NCBI RefSeq assembly: GCF_031755915.1
Contig: NC_083381.1
Span: 2,678,501 to 2,742,500 of the forward strand
Reading direction: 5' to 3'
Length of the DNA stretch: 64,000 bases
Source of the DNA: Ziziphus jujuba
Lineage: Eukaryota; Streptophyta; Magnoliopsida; Rosales; Rhamnaceae
The position numbers were made by a program, and so were the translations under genes. Positions 35,967-45,678 of the stretch are shown in pieces (position 1 is the first letter of the stretch; each line of letters opens with the position of its first letter). The notes below the pieces were generated by a model, which did not search any database, was not told the origin of the DNA, and was given only the letters and a program-made list of their open reading frames with translations.

Positions 35967-38900
35967 ATTCACTAATTTTAACAAAATTTAGCTCCATGTT
36001 TTAACATGTAAAAGTAGTGCAACTATCATATATATATGTGATACTTCTTACTATGAAAATCTAAAATTATAGAAAAAAAAAAAAATTCTTATTAAAATGG
36101 ATGTCAATGATATGGTTGATATGTGTGATGTGTTATGTGTTATTTTGAGATATATATATATATATATATACACACACATGTGTATATATATATATATATA
36201 TAAATGTATAGTTGAGTTCAAAATCTGGGAATATATAATCTAGATTTTCTATTAAAAGGCGAGCCTACCGGCGTCTAAAATAGGTATACCCTTTTGAGGG
36301 TATTAATGAAAAGGAGGCAGCCTTTGGATGCATCTTTTTTGCATTCTTCATTATTGGGGCAGTTGTCCAATCAGTAGACTTTCTCTCATTCATGCTTTTC
36401 CCAGTCGAATAGCTTATACGTCATATGACTTTATTCTTTGGTATAAATCTTTCTTTGGTGAGTAGATTTTAAGTGATCATCGAATCATAATGACAGTTTA
36501 CCATGTCTAAAATTTGGTTGGGTTTGAAGGTATTCCCAGATTATATTTATATATATATACCAAAAAAAATCTCATCATTCTTAATTAGATTTAGGTTTAA
36601 AATTGATATGGAAAAATGGAATGAGAGGTACTACTACTTGAATACCCCATGTGTTTGTAGCTCCCATAACAAGAAAAAAAAAAGTGAAAATGAAGGAGGA
36701 AAAAAATAAAAAAATAAAAAGCTAGATAGGTGGTAGACCAAACCCTTCCTTCAATTATTAAAGAGCCCTCCTGACCCCAAAAAAACTGTTATGTGCATGG
36801 CCTTTTCTTTTTTGAAAGAGACTTAGAAAAGTTGGCCAGCTTCCATTCAATCTTTCATGAGCAATTCCTAAAAAAGGTTTTGCGGGTAATGGGCCATAGA
36901 TGGAAAAACAGGCATTTAAAGGGTTTCCCCACTATTCTCCCACATTGGCCCTGACCTTGGAAATAAAAAGTTGGGTTTTAGTTTAAAGCTGTTTGGTAAA
37001 GGTTTTTAGGGTTATAGACCCCATTGCCATTAACCCAATTATTGGCTTTTGAATCTAATCAATAACTGAAACTGGATGAGGTAATATTATTATAAAATTA
37101 CTCCTTTCTTATAAGACGAATTAGAAATCTCCACATCATTACCTCATGTTGAGTTTTCAATTTGATTGATAGATAGCAATTATGTTTGTTGAAGGTGTAT
37201 GGTGTGGCAAATTGTGGTTGGAAACATCTGGCAGTGTATCCAAGAAGTATTACAGCTAGCTCACACTCTGCGTTTACCAAAAAACATGTAAAAGCTGTAG
37301 ACTAGATCGGAAGCTGTATAATGATTTATTTGTCATCAAAGGGTATAATAATCATAGTATCAAGGGGTCAATGGTTTTGGTCAAGTTTTCAACACGAATG
37401 AAGGTTAAGCGATGCTGAAGTTTCCAGGGATCACATCTAATGCATATTTCTGGGCGGTGGTGGTGACAACTTAGCGTTTTCCTATTTTTCACATTGTGAT
37501 TATCATAAAAGGGATTGACTGTAAACACAAAAATTGTTAATTGGTTACAATTAATTTTTATTTTATTTTATTTTTAAATATAAATCTAATAAGGGAAAAT
37601 AAATAGGTTAGTATCCCTGATTATGGTCATTTTTTTGTTTTGACAATTTATATTTTAGCTAGTTAATTGCACAAAAACAAAAAATGATCCTCTAACAAAT
37701 GTTCCAAAGTCCGAATCCTCCAACCCAAGATATAAAAAAAAGAAGTAAATAAATAAATACATCACTAAAAGAATTTGATATTTTATTAAATCAATAAACA
37801 TACTGTATACTGTTATTATTATTATTTTTATAACGGAGGTATGAGAATTTTAACTTGGACCACCTGTTTGCTCCTTTACCAATTTTGATATTGATTGTCT
37901 GAAATAATAGCGGATTTGCCATTGTAATGTTTGGATTATTGGATTCAATACAAATTGCTACTGTTTCTTGTCTGATTGAGCAAGCAAGAGTAATTAAGAT
38001 GCACCTGGATGGAGGAGACATGATTTCAGCCCAAAAATGCGAAGCCTAAGATTAAAACTTAATTTAATCTTGCCACTAGGTCATGTATATTTATTTATCT
38101 ATCTTTTTTTATTTTTTATTTTTTTGGGGTTCAATCTAGGTCGTTGAGATTTTTATTGAAGGAATTTTCTTTTATGTTCATGGTCGTTGAGAAATTGAAA
38201 GGATTGTCAAAGTGAGACTTGAAAGGACGATAATTTACAGGATAGGTGAATTAGGGACCACTTTAATTATACCTCATATCAATCTCTAATTTTTAAAGAT
38301 ATATTTTCAATTTAATCGAAATATCTATAAATCAAAATTCCAGCATTCACCTCAACTTTTGTCATCTCGCCAAGCCCATAAAATAATTGGGTTTAAAACA
38401 AACAATTATTGTATTCCCAACTCTATAAAGAATAATTCTTCAGAAAAAAAAAAAATTATAAAGAATAAAAGGTCAATTGTTATTTAGTACTTGTAATTTG
38501 GAAAAGATGCACTTTTGGCTCTTAAATTTAAAACATTCTAATATAGGTTTTAAAGTTTTAATTTGTTTCATTTTGGTTCAATTAGATTTTTATAAAACAA
38601 TTGTTAAAAGTATAAGGATATTAAAAGGTAATTATTTGAAAACGGAAAGCTAAATTGTAACAAATGAAAACTAAAAGAATTAAAACTAAAGGACCTAAAT
38701 TGCAACAAATTATATTTTAATATAAGTTAAATACGATGAACTATTAATCATTTTTGGCCAAAAAAATCCAATTCAATCAAATAATGCAACAAATTTATAG
38801 TTGAGGTTGAAATTGAAAATTTAAATTCAATGATAGATGATGCAACAATTCCAAGCCAGAGCATTTTAAAGTGCAATTAAAATAAGAATAAATTTTGCTA

Positions 38901-39289
38901 TTTTGGGCCTAGAATTCTTTCAATTTAAGGGGAACCGGTGGTTCCTTTTGCAAGACAAAAAGATTCTTTGATACATCCTGTTAAGTTAAATTATCAAAAA
39001 GCCCAAGTTAACTTTCATGTTCGTTCTCATTTTGAATTTCAAAATTTTGCTTTTCATAAGGGATGTTTATTTGTTTATTTTATGAAATAACGGACAGCTA
39101 AGTTCAATTTTGTAAGAATTTGGATATTATAAAATATTATTTAAAATAATTTCATCAAAAATATAAACTAATAATTTTATGAAAAATTACTTTTAATATC
39201 GTTAGTTAAATTATTTTTAATGTTCTTATGATCTTCACATGTAGGTTAAATTAATTTATCATGCAACAATGTTATACCCTTCTCCAAGT

Positions 39290-39780
39290 ATATATAGCTT
39301 AGGCCTTTTTTTTTTTTTTTTTTTTTTCCTGAATAATATATTATCTATTTTTTTTTATAAAAAAATATTAAAGGACACATGTTGCATAGGCTTGGTTCAT
39401 AGGGATATATCATAATATTATTATTATTTGGGATTCTATCACTTGTTCTACCGTGGCGAAGCATCACTCCAGTTATCATCATCTATTACTCTGTCTATAT
39501 AATTCTACCAGATCAGGTTCGTAGACTTTCAGATCATTCAAATTTCATTCCTTTTGTTGCTGCTACTTGGCGTGAAGAAGTTTATGGTAATCCTATGTTT
39601 CGGGTTATTAGCAAATGGAAAAAAAGTTAAACATGCTCTTAAAAATAGGAATCGTGATGTGTTTGGTAATGTTGATTTTAAAATTAAATGGGTCCAAAGA
39701 CTTCTCTCAAGATTCAAGGGAATGTAGTAAATGATGCTTTCTTTTATCATGGAACAATGTTAAATCCTTTCTGAAGTATA
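39290..39780 (+). pseudogene. L1-type LINE ORF2 fragment, copy 1
   Basis: The segment about 39,300-39,780 matches 40,449-41,000 except for indels. In the frame through about 39,530-39,700 it reads LSDHSNFIPFVAATWREEVY, then NPMFRVISKWKKVKHALKN, then RDVFGNVDFKIKW. This is the linker between endonuclease and reverse transcriptase in plant L1 ORF2, with its W-x-KLK-x-K-LK-WN-FG pattern. The middle of the fragment is deleted relative to copy 2 (after KWVQ), and it is full of frame breaks. Confidence 0.7.
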
Positions 39781-40440
39781 CAATTGGGTGTTCATTCGTC
39801 CAAACCGTTCTAATTTGAGAAAAATTGAATCAATCTAATTATTAGTCAATTTTTTTTTTCAAATTCCAACCAACCAATCTATAAATAAAATCTAATCCAC
39901 GCTAATCCAATTAAATCCAATTAGTAATTGGTTTGGATGATCGGTGTTGGGCTTAAACATTTTACAAATTTATGAAATTTGTTAAAAAAAATTTGGGCTT
40001 TTTGTTTTTAAATTTTGGAATGCTTATTATATAAGATATATATTTTCATTTTATGGATAGGTTGTTTAAAAGAAAAAAGAAAGAAAGAAAAATGATAATA
40101 CATAAAAATATATAAATATTAAAACAAAAAACATAAGTTAAAACTTAATAATAATAATACATCAACTTTTAGGCTTCTTCAATAACAAAGATAGAATGTA
40201 TAGATAATAACATTAAATTTAAATATATAATTTTATTATATTTATAGTTAATCGATTCGGTTTAAATTGGTTTGTTTAGTTTTTATTTTAAAAATCGAAT
40301 CAAATTGAATTGATAATTAGTTTTTAATTTTAAAAATTGATCCAATTCATTTACATTGAAAGAATCAATCCAAACAAATTGGATTGAATTGGATTGATTG
40401 GTTTCATGAGTTTGGTTGGTTTTTTTGCATTCCCCTTGCA
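39781..40440. other. AT-rich spacer between LINE copies
   Basis: No gene. Repeated AATCCAATTAAATCCAATTA-type and TTGGATTGAATTGGATTGA words at about 39,900-39,935 and 40,375-40,400 are inverted relative to one another and could be ends of a small MITE. Confidence 0.35.
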
Positions 40441-41195
40441 TATGGCTTAGGCATTTTTTTTGTTCTTGACTAATATATTATCCGATTTTTTAGTTATAAA
40501 AAAAATTTAAAGTACACATGTTGCATAGGCTTGGTTCCTAGGCATACGTCATATTATTATTATTATTATTAATTTTTTTTTTTGGGATTCTATCACTTGG
40601 TTCATTGGCTGGTGTTTGGTGTGAAGAAGTTTCTGGTAATCCTATGTTTCGGGTTATTAGCAAATTGAAAAAAAGTTAAATATGCTCTTGAAAATTGGAA
40701 CCGTGATGTGTTTGGTACTGTTGATTTTAAAATCAAATGGGCACAAGACAAGTTGCATTCAATTCAGAGGAGACTAGGCAGAGACGGTTTTTTCATACCT
40801 TACTTTCTGAAGAAGCGGCTGCACAGGTTGCTCTTGATGATGCTTTGAATCAAAAAGAGTAAATGTTAAAAGGATCAATGTCGTGTCAAGTGGTTGAAGG
40901 ATTGTGACAAAAATTCTAAAATTTTTCACAATCTTCTCCGAATTCGCAAGTCTTAAAGACCTTTATCTTCTCTCAAGATTCAAGGGAATGTTGTAAATGA
41001 TGCTTTCTTTTATCCGAGATCATATAATTTGATTATTTTCATAATCTTTTTTTTCAGAGGATGATCGTCTATCTCCGGATTTTTAGTGTTTTGGAAGAAA
41101 TTATTCCTTGTTCAGTGACTCAGCAGAGAATCAAAGCCTTACTGCAGTTCCTCTTTGGGAAGAAATTAAAGCAATTGTTTTCAAAAATCTATGAT
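40441..41195 (+). pseudogene. L1-type LINE ORF2 fragment, copy 2
   Basis: Longer copy of the same LINE. In shifting frames it gives NPMFRVISKLKKVKYALENW, RDVFGTVDFKIKWAQDKL, the D-N/K-N-SKFFHNLLRIRKS region (about 40,885-40,955), and ENQSLTAVPLWEEIKAIVFK (about 41,128-41,187). This follows the plant L1 order up to the point just before the usual APGPDGF of the RT domain. The RT itself is absent. Multiple stops and frameshifts make it a 5'- and 3'-truncated fossil. It shares the flanking word TGTTGCATAGGCTTGGTTC with copy 1, so the pair arose by local duplication. Confidence 0.75.
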
Positions 41196-41636
41196 GCTAC
41201 TCCTTATGATTACATGCAATTTCTTTGCTCAATGCTTACCTTCTCAGAAATTTATGCCATCGCTAAATCATACAATTATAGTTGTTCTAATCCAACTTTT
41301 GATGCCAACTATCCATCGTTCATTGGCTTTTGTTGTGGTAATTTAACATCAAGGGTTGAAAAATTTCAGAGGATTGTAAACAATGTTCGACAAGGTGCTA
41401 CAAGTTATAAGGTCAACGTGACAACACCAAAGGGTTCTGAAGTTATTGTTTCCTCAGAGAGATTGGTATTTGGGAAGAAATATGCAGGAAGTCTTATAAT
41501 GTAACTATAATGTATGAAGATAAAATGAATGCGGAGAGGGAAAAGGGAAAACGTATTGTAAGAAGTCCTAATGTTGTGTCACCTAGGTTTGGTAAAATCA
41601 CTACGGATCTATATATTTGTTAAATCTTAACTATTG
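41196..41636 (+). pseudogene. Unrecognised reading frame downstream of the LINE fragment
   Basis: An open frame (to 41,504) encodes about 100 residues beyond the LINE-like part, including YDYMQFLCSMLTFSEIYAIA and GEVI-like STPKGSEV wording (VTTPKGSEVIVSSERLVFGK). A second frame continues to a stop near 41,624 (KSYNVTIMYEDKMNAEREKG, then KRIVRSPNVVSPRF). I recognise no domain. Its higher complexity compared with neighbours suggests former coding sequence, perhaps from a transposon-carried gene. It could equally be the LINE's remainder in a diverged form. Confidence 0.3.
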
Positions 41637-42657
41637 TAAATTAATGAAAATGATTTTGTTCTTCAATTTCAACTATTAAAATTGCTTTGCTAGCAAGTTG
41701 TTCTTTATCATACCCAAAAAAAAAACTGTTCTTTACTTCTCAATTGTTATATATGTGTGTTACAATGATATATTTGCTGCAAAGATTTGATATGATAAAG
41801 ACCTTTTTAAAGAGTCTTAGCCCAAAATCTTATATGGCTCCTATATGGCAATTCATTTCATGCAAATAACGGCATATCATTTAAAAATAAAATCTAAAAT
41901 AAAGAAGAGAAAACCTATAGGCTTTGTGGGGGACCCGATAATTAATATCGTTAGCTATTGATTGAATTTTCATAAAGTTGGTTGAAAACTTTTATATGTG
42001 GCAGCTGATATGACAAATCCTTCTCCATGAGTTGCTGAAAAACTCAGGACCATATCAAAACTGATTTGCTATACATACAAATATAAAGTTCTTACTAACA
42101 CTTTTCCAATTGAATGACTTCCATGCCAAGTAAGATTAAGAACACTTGGTCAGTACTCGATTCTTAATCTCCCAATGACTTCTATAATATGCTTGCGCTT
42201 CTTCATATGCCTAGCTTACTAAGAAGCTTCTTTACCATCCATTTCAATCCGTTTGCAAAATGCACAGCCCTAGATCCTGCAACTAAAAGTTATAGTTACA
42301 ATACTCTAGATAGAGTTGAAGAATTGCAAGTGGCCGGTTGAGGAGGACTTAGTTTCCAGTTTAGTGTTAATTATAAGGTCAACAAGGAGTTTTTCAAGTT
42401 TTGGCAATCTAGAATTTCATAATTAATCCGATAAGCACCAATGGTATAGAAGAAGTGACTATGGTTTTTGATATATAATCGTGGTGGCATTCAATCTTAC
42501 AGCTTGTAATATGGATTTCTAAAAGCCATAGTCGATATTTTAGGCTATATATGAAGAGTTTGTTTGAGCATTATTTCCAAAACCCTCGGAAATGATCCTA
42601 AGAGTCGACTCATGCATATATATTATAAACCATTACAACATTATAATAATCGCAAAC
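41637..42657. other. Intergenic region 3' of the SAUR gene
   Basis: No supported gene. About 41,930-42,560 is less AT-rich than average but has no long frame or recognised motif. It contains the likely 3' flank of the minus-strand SAUR gene. Confidence 0.4.
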
Positions 42658-43032
42658 TTAAACATACGAACAGCTCACATGATAATGATCATACTTTTTG
42701 GCCATATTTAATAATTGGCCGTCGAAAAACTGTGGAGTACAGGATAGCATAATAGGCCCTTGAATCTTAGTTTCAAGCTCGTGAGGTGATAGGGATTTAA
42801 CAATAAGTTCTTGGAAGGTTGGAAGCGATAGATACTTGAGAGGAACTTGGTATCTTTTCTGCTCTTTGCCCACGTACATGGCAATGAAACCTTTCCGAAC
42901 TTTCTGCTTCTTTGTACTGTCCTCACCCCAGGCAAGCTCTTGATATTGATTCTTGGATAAATTGCTCCCTTGAGTTATTTTCTTGAGGATCAGCTTGAAT
43001 AATTTTCCTGGAAAAATTTTCTTGGAAAACAT
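42658..43032 (-). CDS. SAUR family protein (small auxin-up RNA)
   Basis: An intact, intronless frame of 124 residues from ATG at 43,032-43,030 to TAA at 42,660-42,658. The SAUR core occupies about residues 44-103: KVRKGFIAMYVG, RYQVPLKYLSLPTFQELI, then a variable stretch and IMLSC-P-FF. This matches the family pattern V-KG-hhAVYVG, RF-VP--YL--P-F--LL and the closing I-C---FF. The usual EEEFGF segment is replaced by SPHELETKIQG, so it is a divergent member. The basic N-terminus (residues 4-22) is usual for the family. SAURs are small auxin-responsive proteins; many act by inhibiting PP2C.D phosphatases to promote cell expansion, but nothing here fixes this member's role. A frame extending 5 codons further upstream lacks an ATG. 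Confidence 0.9.
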   Translation of the reverse strand: MFSKKIFPGKLFKLILKKITQGSNLSKNQYQELAWGEDSTKKQKVRKGFIAMYVGKEQKRYQVPLKYLSLPTFQELIVKSLSPHELETKIQGPIMLSCTPQFFDGQLLNMAKKYDHYHVSCSYV

Positions 43033-43089
43033 AGCTCGCTGGCTCAAGGATTGTCAAAAGGCAAGAAAGAGACTTTAGTTATGCATGAC

Positions 43090-43119
43090 ATAGACCATAT
43101 ATATATATATATATATAAT
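43090..43119 (-). promoter_or_regulatory. Possible TATA region of the SAUR gene
   Basis: An (AT)n run lies about 60-85 bp upstream of the SAUR ATG on the minus strand. Its position suits a TATA region, but such runs are common throughout this window, so the call is tentative. Confidence 0.3.
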
Positions 43120-43739
43120 CTACATTTTGGAGAGAGATTTGCAATTTGGGATTCTATTCAACTACTTTTACTTGGGAAACAACGAAAGTGCATGTCTTAC
43201 GTGGAGTTATTGTATACAAGAAATTTGGCCTCTTCTCGGTTACAACCAAATCATAATTTCTGTTTTTAAATTTTTTATATTTATTTTTCTATTAAATTAT
43301 GTATAAAAGTTGCAACGACGCTGTCCTATTTGTGGTATTCACCGTTGTCTATGCTTAGGCCAGGTGGTTCAGTTGATAGTGTAATTTTTTTTTTAATTAT
43401 TAAATACGTTTTATTTGAATTGTTTTTATCCGGTTGGGGATGAAACTTGATAAAAAGGTTAAAAAAAGAAAATAATTGGAAAAAGCGTGTCGTGTCCTAG
43501 CTAGCTCTAGCTGTTGAGTTCAACAACGCTGTTTATTATTATATTTCTTACCGGGAGGGGTTGATGGATCCAATTCAGTATGAAAGTAATGAATAAAAAT
43601 TGATGAATTGTGGGTTATGATTTATTTTACTATGCATAAAACCATAGAAAAATTCTCTTCAACCTCTCTTTCCCTAGATAACCTCTTTGAAAGAAAACTC
43701 AAGCTTCGGAGTTTCTTTGATCAAAACCACACAAGTCAT
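43120..43739. other. SAUR upstream region and left flank of the LTR fragment
   Basis: No gene is seen. It presumably contains the SAUR promoter. An A- and T-rich stretch follows, up to the TGTCAGGACTC start of the truncated LTR. Confidence 0.4.
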
Positions 43740-44046
43740 TGTCAGGACTCATCTAGGATCCTTTATCGGAATCCTAGAAAGCCTTGATTCCAGAGGAATT
43801 CAATCGGATTTTCCAATGAAAAATCTGACAGCATCTCCTCTAAAGGTTGGACATGCCACAAAATTTCCTGCACAGAAAGCACACTTCTAAAAGCACCGCC
43901 TTCCTCCCACCTTACTATAAATAATTCCATAAATTTCAACACTTCATAATAATACAACACAGGGAACATGCATAATATTAATTGAATAAATATCCAACAT
44001 AATATACAAAGCATCATAGGGTTTATAAATGAATACATAATTTAAT
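43740..44046 (-). mobile_element. Truncated Tekay-type LTR, part 1
   Basis: It starts TGTCAGGACTC and follows the order of the solo LTR at 1,891 (AAGCCTTGATTCCAG, CTCCTCTAAAGGTTGGAC, CACAAAATTTCCTGCAC, AGCACACTTCTA). It is more diverged from both other LTRs than they are from each other by eye. It is interrupted at 44,046 by the MULE and resumes at 49,284. No target duplication is visible at its outer edge. Confidence 0.85.
44038..44046. repeat. Target site duplication of MULE, left (TAATTTAAT)
   Basis: The nine bases TAATTTAAT precede the left TIR and are repeated exactly at 49,275-49,283. Nine bp is the normal duplication length for Mutator-like elements. Confidence 0.9.
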
Positions 44047-44236
44047 GGGATATTGGCAGCTATGCATACTGAACTTTATTGGGGTTGATACATTGCACCC
44101 TAAACTATTTTTCCTGGCATTATGCACCCCAAACTTGTATTTCCCTTGCACCGTTAGTTCTTCTGTCAAAAATGCTTAACAGAATGATCACATGCTACGC
44201 ACATGATCATCAAGCGAGGGTAGATCAGGTCATTTT
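44047..44236. repeat. MULE terminal inverted repeat, left
   Basis: About 190 bp matching the inverse of 49,085-49,274, with shared words ATTGCACCCTAAACTATTTT, GCACCCCAAACTTGTATTTC and AAAATGCTTAACAGAATGA. Differences are scattered point changes. Confidence 0.9.
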
Positions 44237-44469
44237 ACTGTTTTCAGCTTACAAATTAGGGCATAAAAAACGGAGTTTTAATCCCAATTGTGAAATGGAC
44301 GAGTTAAGTTGCAAAAAGTTACAGAAATGTGAGAAAGGGACTGTAGGACTCGAGAAGGTTGACGAAGTAGCTCAAGCTGTAGAAGAAAGCACCTCGCGGA
44401 GACACTGCAACTCAAGCTACAGCAAATGAATGAATTTTCATTGAAGAATATTAACAAACAAATAAATTG

Positions 44470-45024
44470 ATGGAGGAAATTTTCTGCCACTGTGGAATGC
44501 CAGCCATGGAAAGAACTTCATGGACTAACATTAACCCAGGAAGGAGATTTCATGGGTGTCCAAAATATAAGGTATATTTTACGCATTTATGAAAAATATT
44601 TAAATAATTTACAAACATTTTTTTAAATATATGTAGAAGAAAACAAAGAGAAAAAACAAAGATCATATTTTTATATTCTAAAGATATTGCATCTTTGATA
44701 TTATTGAATGAAATGTTGATTTAAGATCATTATGCAATACGAAATTTAGTTTCTTAATTCCATTGCTACTAACTGTTTCTTAATTTTTTTTGCTTATGTT
44801 TGCAGAAAAATGTGAGAAAAGGATGTGGATTCTTCCAATGGTATGATCCACCAATGTGTTAGCGTTCAACAAGGGTTATACCTGAACTACTAAGACATAT
44901 TACAAAGTTGGAAGAAGATAAGGCCAGACTGAAGAAAATAATTTGTGTTGGATTTGTTGTATGTGTATTGTTGGTGGATAGAATGATGACAAATGGAGAA
45001 TGTAATAGCTGCCAATATCCCTAA
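44470..45024 (+). pseudogene. GRF-type zinc-finger protein gene carried by the MULE
   Basis: Two exons are supported. Exon 1 is 44,470-44,571 (34 codons, starting MEEIFCHCGMPAMERTSWTN). An intron with GT and AG ends follows (44,572-44,805). Exon 2 is 44,806-45,024. The product has the GRF zinc-finger layout: C6-x-C8, TSWT, NPGRRF (22-27), C30, then C41-G-FFQWYDPP. A short charged helix (about 61-78) and a hydrophobic span IICVGFVVCVLLV (79-91) follow, suggesting a tail membrane anchor. One in-frame TAG (44,860-44,862) stands just after MC, where relatives have a sense codon, so the product would stop at 52 residues. The GRF domain is a zinc-binding module found in nucleic-acid enzymes and in many short plant proteins. 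Its role here is unknown. The final codons lie in a copy of the MULE's terminal sequence. Confidence 0.85.
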
Positions 45025-45110
45025 TGATATATGTAATAAAGTTGATGAAGATGATAGCATGCTTGTATTAACTTTGTAGATAGAATGAGATAGCTGCCAA
45101 TATCCCTAAT
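45004..45110. repeat. Internal copies of the MULE terminus
   Basis: ATAGCTGCCAATATCCCTAATG occurs ending at 45,021 (TATCCC) and again ending at 45,105. It is the outermost TIR sequence in the orientation of the right end, so the GRF gene lies between the true left TIR (44,047) and inward-facing TIR-like ends. The two copies lie in an imperfect tandem duplication of about 84 bp with GCATGCTTGTAT words. Confidence 0.8.
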
Positions 45111-45678
45111 GTTAGTATGCTTGTATCAAATTTATATGTAGTGTATATATATATATATATAATTAGCAGCTTCTATGAATGTCTTCTTGTACTTATTCAA
45201 CCCTGTGAATATGTTTACTAGCTTATTTATATTTTTAGTTTGTTTGTCCATTTTGTAAATGTAATATGGCCAAAGAATTTGTATTGAACAATACAACAAA
45301 CTTTATCAAGGAATCTAGTGATAAATACATTGTAAAATATATGTCCAAGTATTTAAATACATGATAACCTTTTTACAAATCCAAAATACATCTATACAAT
45401 ACCATTGTGCCCAATTAATGGTGGCATGCATATAAACTACCCTAAACAGGACATAAACAACCCTAGCCATATAGTAGTCACAAAAGGTCAACTTCACAAC
45501 TCAATAACATATACTACCCTAAATAGTCATATAATAGCTACATTTTACAAGATAGATAAAACCAAGTTGTATTTACAACACAAATAAACAGCCATTTGTT
45601 GTCCTAGATGGTCTTTTAACCTGCATGCATAAAGTATAACTCATTAAGTTGTGCTCCTTCTGCTCCTTGTGTTCCTTA
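45111..45678. other. Spacer between convergent MULE genes
   Basis: A (TA)n tract lies at 45,144-45,161. No frame with a known domain is present. It presumably holds the 3' ends of both transcripts. Confidence 0.5.

Larger units (their letters stand above)
32730..39289. other. Intergenic region without a recognised gene
   Basis: Several small open frames exist (for example 32,944-33,219 plus, 37,098-37,280 minus and 37,791-38,021 minus). None shows a known domain, and the first ends in a poly-Phe tract from a T run. Repeats are listed separately. The part 36,700-38,050 is less AT-rich than its surroundings and could belong to an unrecognised host transcript, but nothing in it supports a product. 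About 38,480-38,720 has inverted words (CAATTT-GTCC types) suggesting an old MITE. Confidence 0.35.

Noticed and set aside
43355..43445. tRNA-like phrase GGTGGTTCAGTTGATAGTGTAA
   Set aside because: No acceptor stem, anticodon arm or T-arm could be folded around it.
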